A stretch of DNA of 60,685 nucleotides from CAYUAI01 sp964442745 (GCA_964442745.1 CAYUAI010000018.1:1-60685), one strand, 5' to 3'; shown: positions 33,226 to 43,000, counted from the stretch's first letter. Notes: generated by a model not told the origin, from the letters alone. Program-made: numbers and translations.

Positions 33226-34806
33226 TCATGAGCAAGTGATGGTAGATAATATTTTTTTCACTGCATTGCTGGGCTCTACCATGTCCTGGTGATTTAATGT
33301 GAGCGTCCATGGTTTTTCATTTTCATTGAGAGGTTCTTGGGTTATTATTTGCTGGTCAAGTATGTGTAAGTCTGCTTCAGATGCATCGTTGGTTTGTTGC
33401 AGTCGATGGGTAATACGTTTTTGTAGAATATGCTTGGGTGCTTGGCAATCTAATATAATAAAAGGCACTTGTAACTGGCGAGCGAGTGATTGGCACCGTT
33501 GACGCTGTGATTGCTTTAAAAAAGTCGCATCAATGATCACTGGGAAACCGCAACTAATAATCAGACGAGCCATGTCTGTTAAGTGTTGATAAGTCGCTTG
33601 GAAACTTTTTTCACTATACCTGTTTTGCTTGATGTGATCTTCAGCGTGGGACCGCGAATGAAGGTCAAATAAGCGTTTACGTTCAATATCCGATCGAATG
33701 CGTATTGCCCCGAGTTTTTCCAATAATATTTGGGTGAGCGTGCTTTTACCTGAGCCGGACAAGCCGTGGGTGATGATGAGTGGGGTATCACGTGGGACGG
33801 TATATTGCTTGGCAAGTAGAATATAGCCTTGAAATTTTTTTTGGGTTTGTTTTATTTCAGTGTCGCTGAGGTCTGTTTGTGTTAGTTGCAAACAGCTGAC
33901 TTTGGCACGCACCATGGCTCGATAGGCTAGATAATAATTGAAGACTTGTAGTCCTGCGTAGTCGCCCGTTAGGCTAAGGTAATTATTCAGAAAACGCCAG
34001 GCGAGCGATGGGCAGTGGTGGTCGTCAAGATCCATGCATAAAAAAGCGATTTCACTCATCACATCAATCCAGCGAAAAGATTCATTAAATTCGATGCAAT
34101 CAAATAGCGTGGCTTGCTGGTGAATCAAGGCCATATTAGCTAGATGAAGATCGCCATGACATTCCCGAATAAATCCTAAGGCTTTGCGTTGTTCAAAAAC
34201 GGCATATAACTGCTGATGACGGTGCTTAGCCCACAGCGATAGGGCTTGTATCTGGTCCGTTATCGTCGGCTCTTTAATGCATTGCTTGATTTGTTCAAAA
34301 TTTTCAGCAATCGGTTTGCATACGTTATCTGCTGCAGCGAATAACGAATTATCCGAGGCGTGGGGGGCTATCAAATGAAAGCTTGCAATGCGTTGGGCAA
34401 AATTATCAATGTGGTGAGGGCTTAATTGATGATGGACGAGCATGTTGTCCAGGCGCGCCTCTTGGGAAAATCGCCGCATCTTAACCGCATATTCTAATGG
34501 CGTGCTTTTGCCGTTCATGCGAATGGTTGTATTGTCGCTTGTGATTGGCACCACCGCTAAATAAATGTCGGGAGAAAAACGTTGATTTAGCCGTAGTTCT
34601 TCTTCACAAAAGTGTTTGCGTTTATTGAGGTCTGAAAAATCAAGAAAATCGAATTTAACGGGTTTTTTAATTTTATAAGCGTATTGACCTGCTAATAACA
34701 CCCAGGATATATGGGTATGCAGTAGTTCGACTTGCTCCACCGGATGTTCGTAGCAATCAGGATATAACAGACGTTGAATGAGCGAATTATCATTAGCAAG
34801 GTTCAT
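33226..34806 (-). CDS. Bifunctional aminoglycoside-phosphotransferase-like / P-loop ATPase protein
   Basis: About 526 aa from ATG 34806, where MNLANDNSLIQRLLYP fits the family start; the frame extends to ATG 34866. The N-terminal half is an APH/ChoK-like kinase fold: HISWVLLAGQYAYKIKKPVKFDFLDFS, the catalytic loop ECHGDLHLANMAL, and FDCIEFNE. The C-terminal half is an AAA/zeta-like P-loop domain with ITHGLSGSGKSTLTQILLE (Walker A), RIRSDIERKRLF and VIIDATFLKQ. This two-domain arrangement is widespread and poorly characterised. It is cytoplasmic. The substrate is unknown, and resistance activity should not be assumed. Confidence 0.9.
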   Translation of the reverse strand: MNLANDNSLIQRLLYPDCYEHPVEQVELLHTHISWVLLAGQYAYKIKKPVKFDFLDFSDLNKRKHFCEEELRLNQRFSPDIYLAVVPITSDNTTIRMNGKSTPLEYAVKMRRFSQEARLDNMLVHHQLSPHHIDNFAQRIASFHLIAPHASDNSLFAAADNVCKPIAENFEQIKQCIKEPTITDQIQALSLWAKHRHQQLYAVFEQRKALGFIRECHGDLHLANMALIHQQATLFDCIEFNESFRWIDVMSEIAFLCMDLDDHHCPSLAWRFLNNYLSLTGDYAGLQVFNYYLAYRAMVRAKVSCLQLTQTDLSDTEIKQTQKKFQGYILLAKQYTVPRDTPLIITHGLSGSGKSTLTQILLEKLGAIRIRSDIERKRLFDLHSRSHAEDHIKQNRYSEKSFQATYQHLTDMARLIISCGFPVIIDATFLKQSQRQRCQSLARQLQVPFIILDCQAPKHILQKRITHRLQQTNDASEADLHILDQQIITQEPLNENEKPWTLTLNHQDMVEPSNAVKKILSTITCS

Positions 34807-34866
34807 GGCGAATAAATGCAGTGTGTCAGTGACTGTTAACGGGCCATTATGCCAAATATACATCAC

Positions 34867-35378
34867 ATAGCCAATCCAGGTTTAGCTGACCATGCCTGTC
34901 ATTTGGGTTGGCGGAAATATTAGCCTGTCCATGTAAGCATCAATATTGTATCCGTTTGGTTAGCGATTGAGCGAGGAGTGAAGCCAGTGATTAGCTTGCT
35001 TACTGATCAAATACAGTCAATAAATGGTGGTGACCAATGAAGTTGTTCACAGTTGTTTAAACCTGTCAAGATGGAATGGGCCGTTAGAGCAAAAAATTTT
35101 ACTACTTTTTGCGACTAATTTTAACGACGTAAAATCAATACCTTACGATGAGTTTATTTTATATCCATTTTAACACAAAGCCTGTAAATAGCGCCTTTTG
35201 ATAAGGTTCTTCACAATTAATCCACAGAGTTATCCACAGCTTTTGTGGATAACTAAACTTCTTCAAAAGCGACATAGACTTAGCGCTTCAATTGAAATAA
35301 AAATGTAATTTCTGATGGAAAAACAATCACACGATGAATCGCTTAATTCCAACAAGCGTGACCGAAAAAGCTTGAAAG
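34867..35378. other. A/T-rich intergenic region with DnaA boxes
   Basis: A gap of about 510 nt upstream of pgi, with a DnaA-box cluster at its right (see that entry) and a stretch of A/T-rich sequence at about 35090-35175. A 34-codon frame from ATG 35315 has no ribosome-binding site and was not called. Confidence 0.5.
35043..35252. promoter_or_regulatory. Cluster of DnaA boxes (candidate origin or DnaA-controlled site)
   Basis: Two perfect boxes are TTATCCACA at 35230-35238 and its inverse TGTGGATAA at 35244-35252. One-mismatch boxes are TAATCCACA at 35218-35226, TTCTTCACA at 35207-35215 and TTGTTCACA at 35043-35051. Four of the five lie within 46 bp, next to A/T-rich DNA at about 35090-35175. 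No oriC marker genes (dnaA, dnaN, rpmH, gidA) are in the window. Confidence 0.6.
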
Positions 35379-35624
35379 GTGTGTCGCGTTATTTGGCTAA
35401 CGGGATGGATGCTATTTAGCCGATTTTGTCGATTGGCTGAAAAAACTTGGACTCAGATAGATAGGCTAATCAAGCGCATGGTGCCCAGCCTGTGGATCAT
35501 TTTTACAGCACCTTTGTTGTTCTCTATGGTGGCTTGGTCATCGAATACGCATTGGCCAAGCGATTGCCAATTTCGATTTCCTTTGTCAATAAAACTGGTC
35601 CATAATAAACACCATAAAGTCTAG
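35379..35624 (+). CDS. Doubtful small membrane-protein ORF
   Basis: An 81-codon frame from GTG 35379 (or from ATG 35409) with one hydrophobic stretch (SLWIIFTAPLLFSMVAW) preceded by basic residues. There is no convincing ribosome-binding site and the rest looks unlike known proteins. It lies between the DnaA-box cluster and pgi. Kept only because the gap would otherwise be empty; it may be noise. Confidence 0.2.
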   Translation: MCRVIWLTGWMLFSRFCRLAEKTWTQIDRLIKRMVPSLWIIFTAPLLFSMVAWSSNTHWPSDCQFRFPLSIKLVHNKHHKV

Positions 35625-35752
35625 GAGGGTTTTGACTGCTTGGTTGCCGTATATCTGAAATAAAACTAAGTGCTAAGTGGTTTATATTTTGCTAAATGAT
35701 GTGTAGGTAAATGATTGGCTTTGTGAGTATGACTATTGAGGGAGTTTGCTAT

Positions 35753-37456
35753 ATGGCAACAAATGTATCACATGAAAAGGCAGTTGGTTTAGATACTCAC
35801 AAAAGAGACGTGAGTCTCACCGATTTACCTAGTTGGCCTGTCCTGACTACCCATTATGAGAAGATCAAGCATACTCGTCTATTGTCGTTTTTTGATGAGG
35901 ATGATCAGCGATTCAAAGATTGCTCTTTGTCGTTTAATGATTTATTTTTGGATTACTCGAAAAATCTCGCATCGGCGGAAACGTTTACCTTGTTAAATCA
36001 ATTAGCGCGTGAGTGTGGCCTAGAGCAAGCCATCGATCAAATGTTTAGTGGGCGGCTCATCAATAACACTGAACAGCGGGCGGTGTTACATACCGCATTA
36101 CGCAATCGCTCCAATCAACCGGTGTATGTGGATGGCGAAGATGTGATGCCCAATGTGCATCGTGTATTGGAACAAATGAGAAGCTTCTCTGAAGCGGTGC
36201 GATCAGGTGCCTGGAAAGGCTACTCGAATAAAGGCGTGACGGATATTGTCAACATCGGTATCGGCGGGTCTGACTTGGGGCCGCTGATGGTGAGCAATGC
36301 CTTAACACCGTATGGCAAAGAAAGTCTAGGTATGCATTTTGTTTCGAATATTGACGGGACTCATATCGCTGAAACATTAAAAAATCTTAACCCAGAAACT
36401 ACGCTGTTTATCGTCGCCTCAAAAACATTTACCACCCAAGAAACATTAACCAATGCACGAACCGCGAGGAAATGGTTCCTCGATCATGGTGCTAGTAAGA
36501 ATGATATTGCAAAACATTTTGTGGCGGTATCCACCAATCAACAAGCGGTGGCTGAATTTGGTATTGATGTTAATAATATGTTTGAGTTTTGGGACTGGGT
36601 TGGCGGACGTTATTCATTATGGTCAGCGATTGGTTTACCCATTGTTTTATATATCGGCATGGATAATTTTATTGAGTTATTAACCGGCGCTCATGAAATG
36701 GATCAGCATTTTCGTAATGAAAATTTTGAGAATAATATGCCGATTATTATGGGTTTGCTCGGCGTGTGGTATAACAATTTTTTTAACGCGCAAACCTATG
36801 CCATTTTGCCTTACGATCAGTATTTAGCGTATCTGCCAGCGTATTTACAACAAGCGGATATGGAAAGTAATGGGAAACATATTTCACGTGACGGTGTCGT
36901 GGTAAATTATAGCACCGGTCCGATTATTTGGGGACAGCCTGGTACTAATGGTCAACATGCTTTTTATCAGTTGATACATCAAGGAACTAAATTAATCCCT
37001 GCCGATTTTATTGCCCCAATTGAAACGCATCATCCGTTAGGGGATCACCATCAAATATTGTTGGCTAATTTTTTTGCACAGACAGAAGCGTTGGCTAAAG
37101 GAAAAACGAGACAAGAAGTCATTCATGAGTTGCGGCAGGGTCATTTATCTGAGACGGAAGTACAATGGCTTGCGCCGCATAAAGAGTTTAAGGGGAATTT
37201 ACCCACCAATAGCCTGTTGTTGCAGAAAATCACACCACGCAGCTTAGGCTCGCTGATTGCACTGTATGAGCATAAAATTTTTGTGCAAGGTACCATTTGG
37301 AATATCAACTCATTTGATCAATGGGGGGTTGAGTTAGGTAAACAATTGGCCAAAACAATATTAAATGAATTGCCAGGAAATGAGCCGTTGCATTCCCATG
37401 ATGCTTCAACCAATGGGTTAATCAATTATTTCAAGGCGCACCGAATGACGGGTTAA
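35753..37456 (+). CDS. pgi: Glucose-6-phosphate isomerase
   Basis: About 567 aa, interconverting glucose-6-phosphate and fructose-6-phosphate. ATG 35753 was chosen because GGAG precedes it; in-frame ATGs at 35711 and 35729 are possible. Signatures are VNIGIGGSDLGP, FIVASKTFTTQET, the PGI signature WDWVGGRYSLWSAIGLP, and GNLPTNSLLL plus NSFDQWGVELGK near the C-terminus. The length matches proteobacterial Pgi. A strong bidirectional terminator follows. Confidence 0.96.
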   Translation: MATNVSHEKAVGLDTHKRDVSLTDLPSWPVLTTHYEKIKHTRLLSFFDEDDQRFKDCSLSFNDLFLDYSKNLASAETFTLLNQLARECGLEQAIDQMFSGRLINNTEQRAVLHTALRNRSNQPVYVDGEDVMPNVHRVLEQMRSFSEAVRSGAWKGYSNKGVTDIVNIGIGGSDLGPLMVSNALTPYGKESLGMHFVSNIDGTHIAETLKNLNPETTLFIVASKTFTTQETLTNARTARKWFLDHGASKNDIAKHFVAVSTNQQAVAEFGIDVNNMFEFWDWVGGRYSLWSAIGLPIVLYIGMDNFIELLTGAHEMDQHFRNENFENNMPIIMGLLGVWYNNFFNAQTYAILPYDQYLAYLPAYLQQADMESNGKHISRDGVVVNYSTGPIIWGQPGTNGQHAFYQLIHQGTKLIPADFIAPIETHHPLGDHHQILLANFFAQTEALAKGKTRQEVIHELRQGHLSETEVQWLAPHKEFKGNLPTNSLLLQKITPRSLGSLIALYEHKIFVQGTIWNINSFDQWGVELGKQLAKTILNELPGNEPLHSHDASTNGLINYFKAHRMTG

Positions 37457-37470
37457 ATGGTGTGTCGGTT

Positions 37471-37506
37471 TTTTTCAGGCGGCTTTTAGAAAAGCCGTCT
37501 GAAAAA
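37471..37506. terminator. Bidirectional rho-independent terminator
   Basis: TTTTTCAGGCGGCTTTT pairs with AAAAGCCGTCTGAAAAA (one G-T wobble), giving a long GC-rich stem with a T-run on each strand. It lies between the convergent pgi (stop 37456) and Ser/Thr kinase (stop 37515) genes. Confidence 0.85.
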
Positions 37507-37514
37507 CGATAGCT

Positions 37515-40271
37515 TCACATATTGCCATCAGTAAATTGTGCTTTGTTTGGTGTTTGTAGGCTATTTTTTTTTCGATTTTTTTCTTCCTGTGCCAGTGTTA
37601 CTTCAAACTTTAAGTGTTCAAGTTTTTTATGCCAAGGGTTAATCGATAAACCGGTATTAATTAGTTGCAAGCTTTTCTCGATTTTTCCCTGATCTTTTGC
37701 CTGCTGTGCAAGTAATAAATGTTCATCGGCTATTTTTTTCAAGCCTAATAATGCTTGTTGATTATTAGGATCAAGCTTCAATACTTGTTGGTAACTTTCA
37801 TAGGCGTTATTACCTACTGGCTGAGTGAAGTTATTGTCAGAAAATTGATGATGTGCTTTTTTCAAGTATTGCTCAATATTATTAGTTTTTTGTTTGGCAG
37901 AGTGGTTACTTATTGTTTGGGCTTGGGTCACGTTAATGACCACTTGTTTTAAATTTTTTATTTGAGTGTCATCGGCAAAGTGTTTTAATGCAGCATTGAG
38001 TATTTTTTCACTTTCCGAAAAATCTTGTTGTGCCATCGCCACTTCCGCTTCATCGATTAATTTTTTTCGAATTTTGTTGATGCCACGTTGTGCTTTTTTA
38101 TTTTTTTTATCAATTTTTAGTACTTTCTGATAGGCGAGCAGTGCATTATCGGTTTCAGGGATTAGCAGTTTATTTTGCGCAAATAAGGTGGCGGCGTAAC
38201 GTAATTGGTTAGTGATTCTTTGTTTTTTCTTTTCGTTTTGTGTTTGCCGAAAACCAGTGATTTGAGAAATAATGTTTGACTTTAGTCTGTTTAACGCTTG
38301 ATGAGATGGCAGAAAAGTGAGGCCTTCATTGACAAAGTCTAAAGCAAGTTCTAGATTATTTTTGTTCATGGCTTTGTTGGCCAACAATACTTGGTGATCG
38401 GCAATTTTATGTAAACCGCGCCGTGCCTGATCATTGTCCTGATCTGAGGATAAAATTTGTTGGTAAATTTCTGCGGCATTTTGGTTGGCCGGTTTGGTTA
38501 ACTGAGAGGCGGCTTCAAATGCTTTGGCTTGCGTGAGCAGTTGTGAAATTTTTGTTTTTACGGCCGATTTATTTTCTTGTTCAGCATTATTGGCAATGTT
38601 ATTTATGATTTCATTCTGAAATTCATCCAAACCCATATGACGAGGTGAAACTTTTAATCCAAGTTCGATGAGCGATACCGCTCGTGTCAGATCATTGCGA
38701 TTTTTTGCACTTTGTGCCAGCGCCAGGTAAGTATCTGCAATTCGTTGCATACCCTGTGCTGCTACCGTGTTATCGGGGTCGCGTTTTAAAATCGCTTGAT
38801 AAATATCGTAAGCATTATTATTTCTTGGGGTGGTTAAGTGAAATTTTTTTAAATAGTTATCAGCCGTTTCTAGCAGTGATTCAATGTCTTGTGCAGCGAA
38901 TTGGCTTTTAGCCAGAGGGTTTGGCTGGTTTGAGGTGAGTGAGCGTTGGAGCCGCAACATGGCCGGTTGATTGGGGAAAAAATTGAGGCCTTTATTGGCT
39001 AGCTGAAGTGCGCTGGCGGTTTGGTTTTTTTCTTGATGATTTTTAATTTGTGCAATGAGCTTGCGTTCGATTTTTTTTAGACCGCGGGTCGCATTGGAAT
39101 TATTCGGTTGTTGTGTGAGTACTTTTTTGAATGTTTGATAGGCATTGTCGTCTGGTGGGGCAATTAATTTGGCGTTGGCAAATTGTTGATCGGCAGTATT
39201 GAGCAAGTTGGCAATGGATAAAGGCGTATCGCCGTCTTTGAGGATGGTTATGCCTTCATTATGTAAACCAAGTACGAAGTATTGTTGATATAAATAAATT
39301 CCCCCAATGCTGGCGAGCAATACTACGGTCAACAGGGCGGGTAGGCGACGTTTTTTCCCCGAACTGCGTGGTTGATGAGTGGCCGGGTGTAACCGTCCTG
39401 GGTTTATGACTCGAGTTTGTCCGATGTCGAGCGGACGTAGCAATGTTTTCGATTCAGATATCCGTATTGGTGTTTTGATGGGCACATCAAGATCGATCAG
39501 AAATTCATCGATATTTTGATATCGATCGGTGGGATTTTTTGCGAGAAGCCGGTGGATAATTGGCTGGTATTGAGATAAATAGGCTGGTAACGCGGGGATT
39601 GGGGATTCCACATGCTTGTATAACACACTGATCGCACTATCTGAATCATAAGGCGTTCGGCCTGACAGCAATTCGAAGAAAACCACCCCAAGACTATAAA
39701 TATCTGATCGGTTATCAACTTTATCGCCTTTCGCTTGTTCTGGGCACATGTATCTTGGGGTGCCAATGATAAAGCCGGTGGAAGTAAGTGTTGCACTGGC
39801 TTGATGGGTCATTTTAGCGACCCCAAAGTCAGTTAGCACGGCAGAACCATCTTCCCTAAACAGAATATTCATCGGTTTGACGTCTCGATGGATACAACCC
39901 TTTTGGTGGGCATATCGTAAGGCGGCCGCAATATCTTTTATTATTTCGATTTGTCTTTTTAAGGTGACGGAGCGATCATTGATGAGGCCTTTCAAGTTAC
40001 CATTGGGAATATATTCCATTGCGATATAATAATGATCCCCAGTAATTCCCATATCAAAAATATTGACAATGTTGAGGTGGGTCAATTGTGCAACACTTTT
40101 GCCCTCGCGCTGAAAGCGTGTTTTAAATTCTTGATCGCCGGTGATGCGGTGATGCATGACCTTTAAAGCGACTTGTCGGTCGAGGTTCTCTTGAATGGCG
40201 AGATAAACAATGGACATGCCACCGCGACCAATTTCGCGTAGCACTTTATATCCAGGAATTTCGACGCGCAT
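37515..40271 (-). CDS. Membrane Ser/Thr protein kinase with five extracytoplasmic repeats
   Basis: A 918-aa PknB-type kinase. The cytoplasmic catalytic domain (about 1-265) is complete: GRGGMSIVY, Lys37 in ALKVM, HRDVKPMN with Asp130, DFG 148-150, and GTPRYMCPEQAKG. A single helix spans about 310-328 after a basic GKKRR. The outer part has five repeats of about 105 residues in the pattern LLxxAxxxFxxxxLTxPxxNNAYxxYQxVLxxDPxNxxAxxGLxKIAxxxLxxAxxA, ending in GLxxxPxHxxLxxL. Each is TPR-like and reads as a tetratricopeptide-related solenoid. No PASTA domain is present. It probably senses an envelope ligand; the FHA-cyclase at 16429 is a speculative client. Confidence 0.92.
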   Translation of the reverse strand: MRVEIPGYKVLREIGRGGMSIVYLAIQENLDRQVALKVMHHRITGDQEFKTRFQREGKSVAQLTHLNIVNIFDMGITGDHYYIAMEYIPNGNLKGLINDRSVTLKRQIEIIKDIAAALRYAHQKGCIHRDVKPMNILFREDGSAVLTDFGVAKMTHQASATLTSTGFIIGTPRYMCPEQAKGDKVDNRSDIYSLGVVFFELLSGRTPYDSDSAISVLYKHVESPIPALPAYLSQYQPIIHRLLAKNPTDRYQNIDEFLIDLDVPIKTPIRISESKTLLRPLDIGQTRVINPGRLHPATHQPRSSGKKRRLPALLTVVLLASIGGIYLYQQYFVLGLHNEGITILKDGDTPLSIANLLNTADQQFANAKLIAPPDDNAYQTFKKVLTQQPNNSNATRGLKKIERKLIAQIKNHQEKNQTASALQLANKGLNFFPNQPAMLRLQRSLTSNQPNPLAKSQFAAQDIESLLETADNYLKKFHLTTPRNNNAYDIYQAILKRDPDNTVAAQGMQRIADTYLALAQSAKNRNDLTRAVSLIELGLKVSPRHMGLDEFQNEIINNIANNAEQENKSAVKTKISQLLTQAKAFEAASQLTKPANQNAAEIYQQILSSDQDNDQARRGLHKIADHQVLLANKAMNKNNLELALDFVNEGLTFLPSHQALNRLKSNIISQITGFRQTQNEKKKQRITNQLRYAATLFAQNKLLIPETDNALLAYQKVLKIDKKNKKAQRGINKIRKKLIDEAEVAMAQQDFSESEKILNAALKHFADDTQIKNLKQVVINVTQAQTISNHSAKQKTNNIEQYLKKAHHQFSDNNFTQPVGNNAYESYQQVLKLDPNNQQALLGLKKIADEHLLLAQQAKDQGKIEKSLQLINTGLSINPWHKKLEHLKFEVTLAQEEKNRKKNSLQTPNKAQFTDGNM

Positions 40272-40749
40272 GGAACTTTGTCCTTTGCTTTTATTTAGTT
40301 ATAGTTAGCCAAGTTTCACTCATGTACAATGCCCATTGATTTTTATTTGAGAGACACCGATTAAAAAAACATCTGATTGCTTTTCTATCGGAAAACCTTG
40401 TCTTACGAAATCAAATGATTTTGTCATGGTTATGCAGCGTGCCGGTAAAGTTAGGTGAGTAAAACCAAATATTATCGTCTTTCGATGCGCTTGAAGCAAG
40501 AATTGTTCTAATTTCGGACAATGCAATTGTGTTGCGATTAACCATAGCTGGCGTTTTTTTCATCTTTATCAATGATACGAAAGCCATTGTTTGACACTTG
40601 CATTGTTTGTGTTGCTCGACTTTGGTTATCAATTAATCGATGGGTTACTCCGCGCTCTTGTGGTATTTAGGTGGAAAATTGTTCAGACTCTTTTCCTTGC
40701 GAAACGATATGCGATAACATGGCGCGATATCAATTTTAGGAAATAAACC
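40272..40749. other. Intergenic region between the Ser/Thr kinase and hemH
   Basis: A divergent gap of about 480 nt that must hold the promoters of both genes. A TTGACA at 40591-40596 is a possible -35 for hemH, but no TATAAT-like -10 lies at the right distance. Short minus-strand frames here have no start context. I see no repeat. Confidence 0.35.
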
Positions 40750-41844
40750 ATGAAAAAATATCTGGGAGAGTCAAATTTCCAACATGACCAATTGTCCTCT
40801 GTTGGTGTTTTGCTGGTTAATCTTGGAACGCCCGATGAGCCAACACCCGTTGCTGTGCGGCGGTATTTGGGAGAATTTTTATGGGATCCGCGCATCGTTG
40901 AGTTACCAAGATGGTTGTGGTGGGTTATTCTAAACGTCGGTGTGTTAAATATTCGTCCCAAAAAGAGTGCAAAAGCTTATCAGAAAGTGTGGTTGGCAGA
41001 TGGGTCTCCATTACTGGTGATTTCTAAACAGCAAAAACAAGCCCTCGCATTGGAATTAAAACAGCGATTCAATGATACCTTGGTTGTGAACGTTGCCATG
41101 CGATACGGTAATCCATCGATTCATGAAGCATTAACTTCTCTCAAAGCGGTTGGTGTGAAAAAGCTGTTAGTCTTACCTTTGTATCCGCAATATTCAGCGA
41201 CTACCACGGCCTCTGCGTTTGATGCGGTGGTGGATGTCATTAGCACATGGCGATGGATTCCTGAACTACGGTTTATTAACCAGTATCATGATAACCCAGC
41301 CTATATCCAGGCGTGTGCAAATCGTATCGAACAGCATTGGCAGGCATCGAAACAAGCCGATATGTTAGTATTTTCGTTTCATGGTTTACCTAAAAAATGC
41401 TTGGAGGAAGGGGATCCCTATTATTGCCATTGCCATAAAACAGCCCGTTTAATTGCGCAAGCGTTGAAACTTAATGAATCACAGTGGTGTATTGCATTTC
41501 AATCTCGCTTTGGGCGGCAAGAATGGTTAACGCCTTATACGGATCAAACATTACGTGAATTACCGGCCAAGGGTATTAAGTCAGTTGATATTTTTTGCCC
41601 GGGATTTTCCGCCGATTGTTTGGAGACCCTGGAAGAAATGGCGATGGAAAATCGTGAAGTATTTTTATCTGAGGGTGGCGAGCAGTATCATTATATTCCA
41701 GCGCTCAATGATAGTCCGGATCATATTCAGATGTTGAGCAATTTAATTGCTCAACATCTTCAAGGATGGCATGAATTTTCAAAAGAAAACAATGAGATTA
41801 CTGAGACTAAAAAGCGTGCGTTAGCAAAGGGGGCGGCTAATTAA
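40750..41844 (+). CDS. hemH: Ferrochelatase
   Basis: A 364-aa enzyme inserting Fe2+ into protoporphyrin IX, the last step of haem synthesis, at the inner membrane. Landmarks are VGVLLVNLGTPDEPTPVAVRRYLGEFL, AMRYGNPSI, LPLYPQYSATTTAS, FSFHGLPKKC (catalytic His), FQSRFGRQEWLTP and CPGFSADCLETLEE (catalytic Glu). AGGA lies about nine nt before the ATG. It is about 20 residues longer than minimal members at the N-terminus and has a polar tail. Confidence 0.96.
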   Translation: MKKYLGESNFQHDQLSSVGVLLVNLGTPDEPTPVAVRRYLGEFLWDPRIVELPRWLWWVILNVGVLNIRPKKSAKAYQKVWLADGSPLLVISKQQKQALALELKQRFNDTLVVNVAMRYGNPSIHEALTSLKAVGVKKLLVLPLYPQYSATTTASAFDAVVDVISTWRWIPELRFINQYHDNPAYIQACANRIEQHWQASKQADMLVFSFHGLPKKCLEEGDPYYCHCHKTARLIAQALKLNESQWCIAFQSRFGRQEWLTPYTDQTLRELPAKGIKSVDIFCPGFSADCLETLEEMAMENREVFLSEGGEQYHYIPALNDSPDHIQMLSNLIAQHLQGWHEFSKENNEITETKKRALAKGAAN

Positions 41845-41873
41845 CGTCGGAAAATTGAGAGCCAAGATGGGAT

Positions 41874-41915
41874 GTGAAACCGGGAAGTTATTACCCGCCC
41901 ATTCCTAAGTCATTT
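41874..41915 (+). repeat. Dispersed repeat, copy B
   Basis: This second full copy of the repeat described at 22472-22516 lies between hemH and nagZ, 30 nt after the hemH stop. It shares GAAACCGGGAAGTTATT and CCGCCCATTCC with copy A. Confidence 0.6.
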
Positions 41916-41962
41916 CATTTTCATTACTCAGGTGTTGAAACTAGAAAACAAGGAATTATTCT

Positions 41963-43000
41963 ATGCACATATGTGGTCCTTTGATGATAGATCTTGGCGG
42001 TGACGTGCTGACAGAGGAAGAACAAGAATTGATTGCTCATCCTTTGGTCAGTGGGGTGATTTTATTTGCCCGAAATTATACATCGAGAGAACAAATTTCT
42101 CGTTTAATTCATGATGTTCGATCAGCTAAAAAAAATCAATATGTATTGATTTCGGTGGATCATGAAGGGGGGCGGGTGCAGCGATTTCGTGATGGTTTTA
42201 CTCAGCTACCAAGTGCTCGGCAAGTGAGTTTGAGTGACGGAGTTAAAGAGCAGGATGTCATAACCAATGCTAAGCAAATGGGTTGGTTAATGGCAGCAGA
42301 GCTACTAAGCATTGGCGTTGACTTTAGTTTTTCGCCGGTTTTGGATTTAGATTATGGCTGCAGTGAGGTCATTGGTGATCGCGCTTTTCATCGTGATCCT
42401 ATACTGGTGGCGCGATTAGCTGGTGCCTATATTGATGGCATGCATGAGGCGGGCATGGCGAGTGTTGCTAAGCATTTTCCAGGGCATGGTGCCATTAAAG
42501 AAGATTCGCATTTAGCATTGCCCGTCGACGAACGTCCCTTCGCCGAACTGATGCACGATGACATCAAACCCTTTCAATTGTTAATTGATGATCAGCGAGT
42601 GAATGCGGTGATGCCGGCGCATGTGATTTATTCTCAGGTTGACCGTCAACCCGCCGGATTTTCTCGCGTATGGATTCAAGATATTTTACGACAGCAATTA
42701 TCGTTTAACGGTGTTGTGTTTAGTGATGACCTTGATATGGCTGCGGCGAAAGTCGTGGGTAGTGTACCTGAGCGTGCCTATGCGGCTTTATCTGCCGGGT
42801 GTGATATGACTTTAATATGTAATAATCGTACAGCGGTGATTGCCTCCTTAGCGCAATTACAGTGGCAAATGGCACCGGCCTCCATCGAACGTTTAACGCA
42901 CATGAAAGGACAGTTCGAGAAAATTCCTGATGATTTATTGAGTGATAGCGATTGGCGATTGGCTTCAAGTTTAGCTACAACGATAAGAGGTTTTATTTGA
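41963..43000 (+). CDS. nagZ: Beta-N-acetylhexosaminidase (peptidoglycan recycling)
   Basis: A 345-aa family 3 glycosidase that removes GlcNAc from anhydro-muropeptides in the cytoplasm. Motifs are SGVILFARNYTSREQI, SVDHEGGRVQRFRDGFT, KHFPGHGAIKEDSHLALP (the catalytic His/Asp loop specific to NagZ) and VVFSDDLDMAAA with the nucleophile Asp. AAGGA is eight nt before ATG. It probably shares transcription with hemH, 118 nt upstream, but the repeat copy lies between them. Confidence 0.96.
   Translation: MHICGPLMIDLGGDVLTEEEQELIAHPLVSGVILFARNYTSREQISRLIHDVRSAKKNQYVLISVDHEGGRVQRFRDGFTQLPSARQVSLSDGVKEQDVITNAKQMGWLMAAELLSIGVDFSFSPVLDLDYGCSEVIGDRAFHRDPILVARLAGAYIDGMHEAGMASVAKHFPGHGAIKEDSHLALPVDERPFAELMHDDIKPFQLLIDDQRVNAVMPAHVIYSQVDRQPAGFSRVWIQDILRQQLSFNGVVFSDDLDMAAAKVVGSVPERAYAALSAGCDMTLICNNRTAVIASLAQLQWQMAPASIERLTHMKGQFEKIPDDLLSDSDWRLASSLATTIRGFI

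Noticed and set aside
33226..34806. Aminoglycoside resistance
   Set aside because: The APH-like fold here is part of a widespread two-domain housekeeping-type family; nothing in the sequence supports drug modification.
35315..35419. 34-codon frame from ATG 35315 next to the DnaA boxes
   Set aside because: It has no ribosome-binding site, no recognisable composition and ends within another weak frame.
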